64,000 nt of DNA, from positions 930,001-994,000 of the forward strand of contig CAVPBZ010000018.1 of NCBI GenBank assembly GCA_963702235.1. Direction: 5' to 3'. Within the stretch, counting starts at the first letter, position 1. The number at the start of each line of letters is the position of its first letter. Position numbers and translations under genes: made by a program. Shown piece by piece: positions 45,257 through 53,662 of the stretch. This stretch comes from PALSA-505 sp963702235. Its GTDB lineage: Bacteria > Actinomycetota > Actinomycetes > Streptosporangiales > Streptosporangiaceae. Under the pieces are notes generated by a model that was given only the letters and a program-made list of their open reading frames with translations, did no database searches and was not told where the DNA came from.

Positions 45257-45825
45257 GTGACACCTCCAGGGGCGAGAACCGGGCCGCCCAGGCCGGGCGG
45301 AGCCGGCGGCGGGCGGCTGGCGGCGGCCAGCGCCGCCGTGATCCGCAGCCGCGCGCCGCCGCGCCAGATATGACAGATGGCCAGGCCCAGCGCGTCGGCG
45401 GTGTCCGCGGGCCGCGGCGGGTCGGCCAGCCGGAGCAGCCGGGTCACCATGACGGTCATCTGGGCCTTGTCCGCCCGCCCGCTGCCGGTCACCGCGGCCT
45501 TCATCTCGCTGGGGGTATAGGTGGCCACCGGCAGGCCGCGGCGCGCGGCGCACACGATGGCCACCGCGCCGGCCTGGGCGGTGCCCATCACGGTGCGTAC
45601 GTTGTGCTGGCTGAACACCCGCTCCACCGCGACCGCGTCGGGCCGGTGCTCGCTGAGCCAGCGTTCTATCTCCTGCTCCAGGGCGAGCAGCCGCATCCCG
45701 ATCTCGGTGCCCGCGTCGGTGCGGGCCACTCCCCCGGCGATCAGCGTCAGCGCGGACCCGGGCTTGCCGTCCACCACGCCGAGCCCGCACCTGGTCAGGC
45801 CGGGGTCAACCCCGAGCACGCGCAT
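45253..45825 (-). CDS. ruvC: Holliday junction resolvase RuvC
   Basis: Dimeric RNase H-fold nuclease, 190 residues from ATG 45825; an ATG at 45843 would add six residues and neither has a clear ribosome binding site. Catalytic acidic residues are visible in RVLGVDPGLTRCGLG, in AVERVFSQHNVRTVMGTAQA and in DTADALGLAICH. The C-terminal about 30 residues are Pro/Ala-rich. First gene of the ruvCAB operon. Confidence 0.96.
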   Translation of the reverse strand: MRVLGVDPGLTRCGLGVVDGKPGSALTLIAGGVARTDAGTEIGMRLLALEQEIERWLSEHRPDAVAVERVFSQHNVRTVMGTAQAGAVAIVCAARRGLPVATYTPSEMKAAVTGSGRADKAQMTVMVTRLLRLADPPRPADTADALGLAICHIWRGGARLRITAALAAASRPPPAPPGLGGPVLAPGGVT

Positions 45826-46050
45826 GACGCGCTGCCCGTGCATCACCGCCGCCTGGCTCGCGACATGGTCACCCGTCCGATCGCATCCGCGCCGCGCAGG
45901 CCTGGCTGGCATGCGTGGCCCGCGAACATGTGTTCGGCTGCCAGGCTACCGGGCAGCGGGCGGCCGGGCGGCGAACGCGGGCGGCGTGTCGCCCGGCGGC
46001 GGGCCGCGGGGCACCCGGCGCCGGGCTGCGGGGCACCCGCCGGGCGATGC

Positions 46051-47429
46051 TCAGAACCGGTCGAGCATGAACGGCGTCGCGGCGAACGCGCCGTCGAGCA
46101 GCGCGTCACCCGCCGCGTCGCCGCCGGCGGCCAGCCCGGCCCGGCGCAGCGTCGCGACCGGGGTCCCGGCGTACAGCGCGGCCAGACCGCGGGCGCCGAG
46201 CGTCAGCGGCCCTTCCCCGTCAGCGCGACCGTCCGCCTCGCCAGGGCCCGTGCCTGCCGCGCCGGAGACCGTGCGCGTGCCTGCCGCGCCGTCCCGGCTC
46301 AGCGAGCCGCGGCCGTCGCCGACCTCCAGCCGCCACCGCCCGGAGTTTCCGGCCTGGCGGCGTCGGCGATCCGCAGCGGCACGGCCAGGCGGGCGGCGGG
46401 CGGAAAGCCGCGCGCGGCGACGGCGGCGGGCGGGTCCACCACCCGCAGCATCCAGTCGTCATGGTCCACGGCGCCGGCGACCGGCTCGCGGGTCAGCCGC
46501 CACACCGGGTCGGCGGGCCCGATCCAGGCGCGGACGGTATCGGCCACCCAGCAGTGCGAGCCCACGATGCCCCACAGCGCGCGGGTGGTCCGCGCCGACG
46601 CGGCCACGGCGAGCCGCACGAAGATCTCGTCGTGCCCGTCGCGCCAGGTGTACAGGAGCAGGCCGTCGCCGGCCAGGTAGCCGTAGAGCAGGCCGCGGCC
46701 GAGCGCGAGCCGCAGGAGGTCCGCATCGAGGATATTCGGCCCGCTGTCGCGCGCCGCGGCGTGCACGCGGCCGAGCACCTCGAGCGCCTCGGCGGCATCG
46801 TCCGGGCCGGCCCGGCGCACCCGTCCGGCCGCGGCCTCCCGCCCCGGTGTCAGTTCCCGCCCCGGCACCCGCTCCCGCCCCGGCACCCGCTCCCGCCCGG
46901 GCACCCGCTCCCGCCCCGGCCCCTCGGCGACCGCGGCGACCGCGGCGTCGGGCGGCGCCAGCGAGCGCAGCGCATGCGCCGGGATCACCGCCTCCTGCGA
47001 GGTGCCGGCGATCTCCCAGCCCAGGGACCGGTAGATGGGCAGCGTGGACGGGAAGAGCACCGACAGCGGGTAGCCGCGGGCGCCGATCAGCTCGAGCAGC
47101 CCGGTCATCAGCGCGCGGCCCACGCCCCGGCCCCGTTCCTCTGGCGCGACCGTGACGCTGGCCACTCCGGCCATCGGCACGGCGCGGCCGTTCCAGTACT
47201 GCATCATGTCGTGGAGCCGGCCCGCGGCGATGAGCCGCGAGCCGTCGAACGCGCCCAGGTAACTGCGGTCACGGATCGACAGCTCGTGGTCCGCCTGCCA
47301 GACCGCACGGCCCTCGGCGTCTACCGGGCCGAACGCGCGGCAGCGCAGGTCCAGCAGCGCATCGCTGCCGTCACCGGGCTCCAGCGGCCGGATCGCCACG
47401 CCGCCGGCCGGAGGTCGCGAGGCCCGCAC
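46051..47429 (-). pseudogene. Eis-family GNAT N-acetyltransferase with a one-base frameshift
   Basis: The first 360 codons read as an Eis-like protein. The N-terminal GNAT domain has VTVAPEERGRGVGRALM (acetyl-CoA loop) and FPSTLPIYRSLGWE, whose Tyr matches the general acid. A tandem-repeat linker and second GNAT half with WMLRVVDPPAAVAARGFPP follow. The frame then runs out at 46299. Around 46345-46355 one base (a C in AGGCC) seems lost. In the next frame the protein continues SGRWRLEVGDGRGSLSRDG and ends LDGAFAATPFMLDRF at 46051. That is the expected SCP2-like C-terminus, whose terminal Phe carboxylate is catalytic in Eis. Corrected length is about 459 residues. Confidence 0.85.
46861..46914 (-). 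repeat. 18-bp tandem repeat in the Eis-like gene
   Basis: Three nearly identical 18-bp units encoding RERVPG repeats in the linker between the two GNAT halves, with degenerate partial units on both sides. The frame is kept. Probably slippage-derived. Confidence 0.85.
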
Positions 47430-47434
47430 CGGCG

Positions 47435-48196
47435 TCAGCCGAGCTGCGCCATCACTTCGTCGGACACCGAGTAGTTCGCGTACACGTCCTGCACGTCGTC
47501 GGAATCCTCGATGGCCTCGATCAGCCGGAATACCCGCCGGGCCTGCTCGGAGTCCAGCGGGACCTCCATCGTCGGCAGGAACGCGGCCTCGGCGGAGTCG
47601 TAGTCGATGCCCGCGTCCTGCAGCGCGGTGCGGACGGCCACCAGGTCGTTCGGCTCGCTGATCACCTCGAACGACTCGCCGAGGTCGTTGACCTCCTCGG
47701 CGCCCGCCTCCAGCACCGCGGCCACCACGTCGTCCTCGGTTAGCCCGTCGTTGCCGCCGTCCTTGCTGGCGATAACCACCCCCTTGCGGTGAAACAGGTA
47801 GGACACCGACCCGGGGTCGGCCATCGAGCCGCCGTTACGGGTCAGCGCGGTGCGCACGTCGGAGGCGGCGCGGTTCCTGTTGTCGGTCAGGCACTGCACG
47901 AGCACGGCGACCCCGCCGGGGGCGTACCCCTCGTAGGTGATGTTCTCGTAGGCGGCGCCGCCGGCCTCCAGGCCCGCGCCGCGGCGGACGGCCCGGTCGA
48001 TGTTCTCGTTGGGGACGGAGTTCTTCTTGGCCTTCTGGATCGCGTCGAACAGCGTCGGGTTGCCCGCCGGGTCACCGCCGCCGGTGCGCGCGGCCACCTC
48101 GACGTTCTTGACCAGCTTGGCGAACAGCTTCCCTCGCCTGGCGTCGACCACGGCCTTCTTGTGCTTGGTGGTTGCCCACTTGGAGTGGCCGCTCAT
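47435..48196 (-). CDS. yebC: YebC/PmpR-family protein
   Basis: 253 residues beginning MSGHSKWATTKHKKAVVDARRGKLF, the family signature. GGAAYENITYEGYAPGGVAVLV and MEVPLDSEQARRVFRLIEAIED are also typical. Members have been described both as transcription regulators and as factors helping ribosomes at difficult motifs. It lies between pdxT (ATGA overlap) and the Eis-like gene, in the pdxS-pdxT-yebC-ruvCAB order found in mycobacteria. Confidence 0.96.
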   Translation of the reverse strand: MSGHSKWATTKHKKAVVDARRGKLFAKLVKNVEVAARTGGGDPAGNPTLFDAIQKAKKNSVPNENIDRAVRRGAGLEAGGAAYENITYEGYAPGGVAVLVQCLTDNRNRAASDVRTALTRNGGSMADPGSVSYLFHRKGVVIASKDGGNDGLTEDDVVAAVLEAGAEEVNDLGESFEVISEPNDLVAVRTALQDAGIDYDSAEAAFLPTMEVPLDSEQARRVFRLIEAIEDSDDVQDVYANYSVSDEVMAQLG

Positions 48197-48807
48197 GACT
48201 GTTCCCTCACAATGTCTACGAAGAGCTGATGCAGCCGCAGGTCCGGCGTCAGCTCGGGGTGGAACGCCGTGGCCAGGAGTACCCCCTGGCGGACCGCGAC
48301 GATCCTACCGGTGCTCGTATCGGTGCCGAGTACCTCGACGTCCGGCCCGGTCTGCTCGACCCACGGCGCCCTGATGAATACAGCGCGCAGCGGTGGGCCG
48401 GCCATTCCCCGCAGCTCGATGTCACTTTCGAACGAGTCCACCTGGCGGCCGAACGCGTTGCGCCGCACCGTCATGTCGATCCCGCCGAACGTCTGCTGGC
48501 CGCCGATCCCGCCGGTCATCCGGTCCGCCAGCATGATCATCCCGGCGCAGCAGCCGAACGCGGGCAAGCCGGCCCCGACTGTCTTGCTGATCGGCTCCAT
48601 CAGGTCGAAAGCCACCGCGAGCTTCCACATGGTGGTCGACTCACCGCCCGGGATGATCAGGCCGCCGATCTCCTCGAGCTGCTCGGGCCGCCGGACGGCC
48701 ACCCCGGCGGCGCCGACGGCCGCCAGCGCGCGCAGATGCTCGGCGACATCACCCTGCAGCGCCAGCACGCCGACGGGCTGGGCCGCCTGATCGGCGTGCC
48801 GCGTCAC
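48193..48807 (-). CDS. pdxT: pyridoxal 5'-phosphate synthase glutaminase subunit
   Basis: Class I glutaminase that feeds ammonia to PdxS, 204 residues from GTG 48807, overlapping the pdxS stop by four bases. GVLALQGDVAEHL, the oxyanion-hole IIPGGESTTMWKL, the nucleophile Cys in AFGCCAGMIML and the His-x-Glu of ATAFHPELTPD are all present. Confidence 0.96.
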   Translation of the reverse strand: MTRHADQAAQPVGVLALQGDVAEHLRALAAVGAAGVAVRRPEQLEEIGGLIIPGGESTTMWKLAVAFDLMEPISKTVGAGLPAFGCCAGMIMLADRMTGGIGGQQTFGGIDMTVRRNAFGRQVDSFESDIELRGMAGPPLRAVFIRAPWVEQTGPDVEVLGTDTSTGRIVAVRQGVLLATAFHPELTPDLRLHQLFVDIVREQS

Positions 48808-49709
48808 CAGCCGCGGCCGGCGTAGTGCTGCTCGGGCGGCAGCGTGTCCAGGTTGATGCCCACCATCGCCTCGCCGAGACCGCGGGACACCTTGGCGATC
48901 ACGTCCGGGTCCTGGTAGAAGGTGGTGGCCTTGACGATCGCGTTCGCCCGGGTGGCCGGGTCGCCCGACTTGAAGATGCCCGAACCCACGAACACGCCCT
49001 CGGCGCCGAGCTGCATCATCATCGCGGCGTCGGCCGGGGTGGCGATCCCGCCCGCGGTGAACAGCACCACGGGCAGCCGGCCCGCCGCCGCGACCTCGGC
49101 GACGAGCTCGTAGGGAGCGCGCAGCTCCTTGGCCGCGGCGTACAGCTCCTCGGCCGGCAGCGCGGCGAGCCTGCCGATGTCCGCGCGGATCTGGCGCATG
49201 TGCCTGGTCGCCTCGACGACGTTGCCGGTGCCGGCCTCGCCCTTCGACCTGATCATCGCGGCACCCTCGGCGATGCGGCGCAGCGCCTCGCCCAGGTTGG
49301 TGGAGCCGCAGACGAACGGCACGGTGAACTTCCACTTGTCCACGTGGTGCGCCTCGTCGGCCGGGGTGAGCACCTCGGACTCGTCGATGTAGTCCACGCC
49401 GATCGACTGCAGCACCTGGGCCTCGACGAAGTGGCCGATCCGGCACTTGGCCATCACCGGGATGGTCACCGCGGCAATGATCTGCTCGATCATGTCGGGG
49501 TCGCTCATCCGCGCCACGCCGCCCTGCGCGCGGATGTCGGCGGGCACCCGTTCCAGCGCCATCACCGCGACCGCGCCCGCGTCCTCGGCGATCTTCGCCT
49601 GTTCGGCCGTGACGACGTCCATGATCACGCCGCCCTTGAGCATCTCGGCCATGCCCCGCTTGACGCGTGACGTTCCGGTAAGCGCCTTACCATCCGCAGT
49701 GACAGACAC
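48804..49709 (-). CDS. pdxS: pyridoxal 5'-phosphate synthase lyase subunit
   Basis: Makes PLP directly from ribose 5-phosphate, glyceraldehyde 3-phosphate and ammonia, 301 residues from GTG 49709. KRGMAEMLKGGVIMDVV, RVPADIRAQGGVARMSDP, and the two active-site lysine regions (VMAKCRIGHFVEAQ and the MIRSKGEAGTGNV loop) match the family. PLP here supports ArgD and other PLP enzymes. Confidence 0.98.
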   Translation of the reverse strand: MSVTADGKALTGTSRVKRGMAEMLKGGVIMDVVTAEQAKIAEDAGAVAVMALERVPADIRAQGGVARMSDPDMIEQIIAAVTIPVMAKCRIGHFVEAQVLQSIGVDYIDESEVLTPADEAHHVDKWKFTVPFVCGSTNLGEALRRIAEGAAMIRSKGEAGTGNVVEATRHMRQIRADIGRLAALPAEELYAAAKELRAPYELVAEVAAAGRLPVVLFTAGGIATPADAAMMMQLGAEGVFVGSGIFKSGDPATRANAIVKATTFYQDPDVIAKVSRGLGEAMVGINLDTLPPEQHYAGRGW

Positions 49710-49804
49710 CGTTCAACCTCACTAGATCATTTACGGCTGCTCCTCACATGGTAGTTGCGGACGCCAGCCGGCAGGCATCCCTGGCTCTTAGTTAGCCTGG
49801 GATC

Positions 49805-50206
49805 ATGGACATCATCCGAGGGGGCCCGGCCAGCAAGCCGGGGCCGGACGACTGGTTCACCGGCGAGGTGCGGCTGCAGGAGATCGCCCACGGCGAGCCG
49901 CCGTCACGGCTGCGGGCGCTGCGGGTCCAGTTCGCTCCCGGTGCCCGTACCGCCTGGCACAGCCACCCGGTCGGCCAGGTCCTGCACGTGACCGAGGGCG
50001 CCGGGCGGGTGCAGAGCCGCGGCGGCACCGTCGAGGAGATAGCCGCAGGCGATGTCGTGCGCACGCCGCCGGGTGAGTGGCACTGGCACGGGGCCGCGCC
50101 GCAGTCGGCCATGACCCACCTGGCCCTGCAGGAAGCCGACGACCACGGCAGCACGACCTCCTGGGACCGCCATGTCAGCGACGAGGAGTACCTGGCCGGC
50201 AGCTAG
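49805..50206 (+). CDS. cupin-domain protein
   Basis: 133-residue single cupin. AWHSHPVGQVLHVTEGAGRV and GDVVRTPPGEWHWHGAAP hold the two metal-binding cupin motifs with the His ligands. The end TTSWDRHVSDEEY is typical of the small cupins related to (R)-mandelonitrile lyase-like and quorum-quenching families. Substrate unknown. Divergent from pdxS and convergent with the LemA-like gene. Confidence 0.88.
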   Translation: MDIIRGGPASKPGPDDWFTGEVRLQEIAHGEPPSRLRALRVQFAPGARTAWHSHPVGQVLHVTEGAGRVQSRGGTVEEIAAGDVVRTPPGEWHWHGAAPQSAMTHLALQEADDHGSTTSWDRHVSDEEYLAGS

Positions 50207-50214
50207 TCAGCTGG

Positions 50215-50772
50215 TCAGCTGGTCAGCCGCGGCATGTCGGCGCCGTCGCTGACGGCGGGCTCGACCAGCGAGTCGTCGATCTCGAAGAACTCGGGCGCCT
50301 GCGCCCGCCCGGCCAGCCGCAGCGCCCGGACCAGGAACCGGCGCCGGGCCGAGTTGGTCGCCGACACGGCCTCGTTGTAGAACTTCCTGGCCAGGAAGAC
50401 CTGGTGGGCGGCCGCCTCCAGCTCGGCGAGCAGCTCCTCCGCGCCCTGGCCGCCGTTCAGCGAGGCGCGGAAGTCCGGCTGGCCGAACGCCGCGCGCAGC
50501 GCGCGGGACAGGTCGCTCTCGGCCTGTTCGCGCAGCCTGCTCCCGGTCCTGGCGTCGTGCGCGGCCTCGGCCAGCAGGACGCTGGTCGCCGGGTCGAGCA
50601 GCCCGGACGAGGCCAGCTCGACCGCGACGCAGTTACGCCGCAGCAGCGCGGCGTCCAGGGCGGCGCGGGCCGCCTCGAGCCTGGCGTGCAGCCGGTCCAG
50701 CCTGCCTGCCCGCCAGGACACGTAGACGGCGAGCAGCACCACGACTGCGGTGATCAGGAAGATGTCAATCAC
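50215..50772 (-). CDS. LemA-like membrane protein
   Basis: 185 residues. One N-terminal membrane helix (about 4-20), then a long helical region (ARLEAARAALDAALLRRNCV, FNEAVSATNSARRRF-like pattern) reminiscent of LemA. Related genes sit beside pimA in other actinobacteria. Six bases separate it from pimA, with the same orientation, so it is the last gene of the PIM operon. Function unknown. Confidence 0.78.
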   Translation of the reverse strand: MIDIFLITAVVVLLAVYVSWRAGRLDRLHARLEAARAALDAALLRRNCVAVELASSGLLDPATSVLLAEAAHDARTGSRLREQAESDLSRALRAAFGQPDFRASLNGGQGAEELLAELEAAAHQVFLARKFYNEAVSATNSARRRFLVRALRLAGRAQAPEFFEIDDSLVEPAVSDGADMPRLTS

Positions 50773-50778
50773 GGCGCG

Positions 50779-51924
50779 TCACCGGCCGCGCGCGGCCACG
50801 GCCGCCACCCGGACGTGGCCGGCACCGGAGACAACGGTCTCGTACACGGCCACCACGTCCCGCGCCACCACCGGCCAGTCGTAGGCGCGGACCGCCTCGA
50901 AGGCGGCGTCGGACAGGCTGGCCCGCCGGTCCGGGTCATCGAGCAGCCGTCCCGCGGCCCGGGCCAGCCCGGCCGGGTCGCCGGCGGCGAACAGCTCGCC
51001 CGCCAGCCCGCCGCGCAGCACCCGGCGGAACGCCTCGATGTCGCTGGCGACGATCGGCGCGCCGGCCGCCATCGCCTCGGCCAGCACGATGCCGAAGCTC
51101 TCGCCGCCGGTGTTGGGCGCGCAGAACACGTCCACCGAGTGCAGCGCCCGCACCTTGTCCTCCTCGCTCACCCGGCCGAGCAGCACGACCCGGTCGCGCA
51201 GCTGCGGGCTGACCCGCTCCCGGACCTCATCGGCGTCGCCCGGGCCCGCGATCAGCAGCCGCAGGCCGGGCCGCTGCGGGCCGATGAGCTCAAACGCGCG
51301 CAGCAGGACGGCCAGGCCCTTGCGCGGCTCGTCCAGACGGCCGAGGAAACCGATGGCCCCGCCGTCGCCGGGCCAGCCGGGCAGCGGATCGGCCTTCGCG
51401 AACCGGCGGACCGCGACCCCGTTCGGGATGAGGACGGCGTCGCCGCCGAGGTGCTCGACCAGCGTCCGGCGCGCCGCCTCGGACACCGCGATCCTGGCGC
51501 TGATCTTCTCCAGCGCCGACTGCAGCATGGGCTCGGCGGCGTGCATCACGCGCGACCGCGGGTTGGCGGTGTGGAAGGTGGCGACGATCGGGCCGGTGGC
51601 TACCCAGCAGGCCAGCAGGGACAGGCTCGGCGCGGCCGGCTCGTGCACGTGCAGCACGTCGAAATCGCCGTCCCTGACCCACCTGCGCACCCGGCTGGCG
51701 GACCTGAAGCCGAACGACAGCCTGGCCACCGACCCGTTGTAGGGCACCGGCACGGCCCGGCCGGCCGGCACGACGTAGTCAGGCAGCGGGACGTCGTCGT
51801 CGGCCGCGGAGATCACCGAGACCTGGTGGCCGAGATCGATCAGCGCCTCGGCCAGATCCATGACGTGCTGCTGCACGCCGCCCGGGACGTTCCAGGTGTA
51901 GGGGCAGACGATGCCTACCCTCAT
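50779..51924 (-). CDS. pimA: phosphatidylinositol mannosyltransferase (PimA-like)
   Basis: GT4 glycosyltransferase that transfers mannose from GDP-mannose to phosphatidylinositol on the cytoplasmic face, 381 residues. ATG 51924 overlaps the acyltransferase stop. MRVGIVCPYTWNVPGGVQQH is the acceptor-site N-terminus. LGRLDEPRKGL and NTGGESFGIVLAEAMAAG with the EX7E motif form the sugar-nucleotide site. The setting (pgsA, acyltransferase, pimA) matches the mycobacterial PIM cluster. Confidence 0.93.
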   Translation of the reverse strand: MRVGIVCPYTWNVPGGVQQHVMDLAEALIDLGHQVSVISAADDDVPLPDYVVPAGRAVPVPYNGSVARLSFGFRSASRVRRWVRDGDFDVLHVHEPAAPSLSLLACWVATGPIVATFHTANPRSRVMHAAEPMLQSALEKISARIAVSEAARRTLVEHLGGDAVLIPNGVAVRRFAKADPLPGWPGDGGAIGFLGRLDEPRKGLAVLLRAFELIGPQRPGLRLLIAGPGDADEVRERVSPQLRDRVVLLGRVSEEDKVRALHSVDVFCAPNTGGESFGIVLAEAMAAGAPIVASDIEAFRRVLRGGLAGELFAAGDPAGLARAAGRLLDDPDRRASLSDAAFEAVRAYDWPVVARDVVAVYETVVSGAGHVRVAAVAARGR

Positions 51925-52871
51925 AGGTCGCCCCCGGCCGCCGCCTTGGCCACAGACGTGGCCAGCCGGGCCTGGTCGAGGTCGCTCATGAATACCCGCT
52001 GCAGCATGTGCCAGTCCTCCGGGTGCGCCCGGATCGCGCTCTCGAAGACGGTGGCGAGCTGCTGCGTCATCGCAGCTATCTGCTCCTGCCTCGTTCCCTC
52101 GCCCGGCACCGGAATCTCCTCGTAGATGTGGGCTCCCCAGCAATCGCCCTCATACCACAGTGTGACAGGCATCAGGGCGGCGCCTGTCTGCACCGCCAGC
52201 GCAGCGGGTCCGCCCATCATCCGGGCCTTCTCGCCGAAGAACTCCACCTCGATGCCGGCCCCGGTGACATCCCGGTCGGCCAGCAGGCAGACCAGACGGC
52301 CGGCCCGCAGCCGCTGGGCCAGCACGCCGAACCTGCTGACGCCGCCGGTCGCAGGCAGCACCTCCATGCCCAGGCTCTCCCGGAACGCGACGAACTTGTC
52401 GTACACCGACTCGGGCTTGAGCCGTTCGGCCACCGTGGTGAACTTGTCCGCGCCGCGCGCGACGATCCAGGCGCCGGCGTGCTCCCAGTTGCCCATGTGC
52501 GGCAGCGCGAAGATCACCCCGCGGCCGGCTGCCAGGTACGCGAACGCCGCCTGCTCCTCGCCGGTGCAGCGCATGTCGGCGAGGATCCGGTCGCGGCCGA
52601 TCACCGGCAGCCGGAACACCTCCAGCCAGTACCGGGCATAGGACCGCATCCCCTCCCGGGACAGGGCGCGCAACTCCTTGCCGCTGGCCCCGGGCCCGGT
52701 GACCCGGCGCAGGTTGCCCTCCAGCACCTGCACCCGCGGCCCCTGCCGGCGCCAGAAGATGTCGGCCGCGGCCATGAACGCGCCCCGGGCCCACGACTCG
52801 GGCACCCGGCAGATCACTTTCCAGCCCAGGCCGTAGGCCAGGCCGGTCACCCGCTCGCTGAGCGACGGCAT
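51921..52871 (-). CDS. phosphatidylinositol mannoside acyltransferase (PatA-like)
   Basis: HtrB/LpxL-family acyltransferase, 316 residues from ATG 52871, which overlaps the pgsA stop (TAATG) behind GGGGAGGGG. It adds a fatty acid to PIM in the mycobacterial model. The active-site motif is HMGNWE (H-x4-E) near residue 128; EFFGEKARMMGGPAALA and PVTLWYEGD follow. Membrane association is through amphipathic rather than clear transmembrane segments. Confidence 0.92.
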   Translation of the reverse strand: MPSLSERVTGLAYGLGWKVICRVPESWARGAFMAAADIFWRRQGPRVQVLEGNLRRVTGPGASGKELRALSREGMRSYARYWLEVFRLPVIGRDRILADMRCTGEEQAAFAYLAAGRGVIFALPHMGNWEHAGAWIVARGADKFTTVAERLKPESVYDKFVAFRESLGMEVLPATGGVSRFGVLAQRLRAGRLVCLLADRDVTGAGIEVEFFGEKARMMGGPAALAVQTGAALMPVTLWYEGDCWGAHIYEEIPVPGEGTRQEQIAAMTQQLATVFESAIRAHPEDWHMLQRVFMSDLDQARLATSVAKAAAGGDL

Positions 52872-53491
52872 TACCCCTCCCCTGCCCCCTGCGCCATGAT
52901 TGCCTGCCGCCGGACCGCGAGCACCCGCTGCCCGAACGTGACGGTGGTCAGCCCGGCCAGCGCCCACAGCCCGATCGCGAGCACGTAGGGGACGCCCAGC
53001 CCGGACAGGCCCGCCGCGACCAGGCCGATGAGCAGCCGTTCGGTACGCTCGGCGATCCCGACATCGGCGTTGTAGCCGAGACTCTGGGCCCGCGCCTTCG
53101 CGTACGAGACCAGCGAGCCGGAGACGAGGCAGTACAGCGCGACCCCGGCCAGCAGCCGGTCCCGGCCGCCGAGCATGAACCACAGAGTAAGCCCGCCGAA
53201 GACCGACGCGTCGGCCACCCGGTCAAGCGTGGAGTCGAGAAAGGCGCCCCACGGGCCGCTCGTCCCCTTGATCCGGGCCAGGGTCCCGTCCAGCATGTCC
53301 GCGAAGGTGAAGAACCAGCAGACCATCGTGCCCGCGAACAGCTCGCCGATCGGGAACAGGGAAAGCGCGCCCGCCGAGACGCCGAGGGTGCCGATCACCG
53401 TCAGCGCGTTCGGCGTGACGGGGGTGCGCGCGAGGGCACGGCCGACCGGGTTCAGTACCCGGTCGAGCGCAGGCCGCAGGGCGTTCAGCAT
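52871..53491 (-). CDS. pgsA: phosphatidylinositol phosphate synthase (CDP-alcohol transferase)
   Basis: Integral membrane enzyme of 206 residues with about six helices. DGTLARIKGTSGPWGAFLDSTLDR fits the CDP-alcohol phosphotransferase signature DGx2ARx8Gx3Dx3D exactly. In the PIM cluster it is expected to make phosphatidylinositol phosphate from CDP-diacylglycerol and inositol phosphate. First gene of the operon with the acyltransferase and pimA. Confidence 0.94.
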   Translation of the reverse strand: MLNALRPALDRVLNPVGRALARTPVTPNALTVIGTLGVSAGALSLFPIGELFAGTMVCWFFTFADMLDGTLARIKGTSGPWGAFLDSTLDRVADASVFGGLTLWFMLGGRDRLLAGVALYCLVSGSLVSYAKARAQSLGYNADVGIAERTERLLIGLVAAGLSGLGVPYVLAIGLWALAGLTTVTFGQRVLAVRRQAIMAQGAGEG

Positions 53492-53662
53492 GGGCGTCCG
53501 ATACTACTGAGCCTTTTCCGTCCGTCCGCCACGTGCCTGCCCCGGCAGGCACGTGGCCGGCGGCGAACCGCCCGTTTACGGTCAGGGGGTTGTGGCGGGC
53601 GGCTCACAGGTAAAAAGTGGTTGTGCAGGAAGTCAGAGCAGACTTAACAGGAGGCGAAGCCA

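Noticed and set aside
46220..46462. 80-residue minus-strand frame as a separate gene after the Eis-like gene
   Set aside because: It is the third, non-coding frame. The frame ending at 46051 carries the conserved Eis C-terminus instead.
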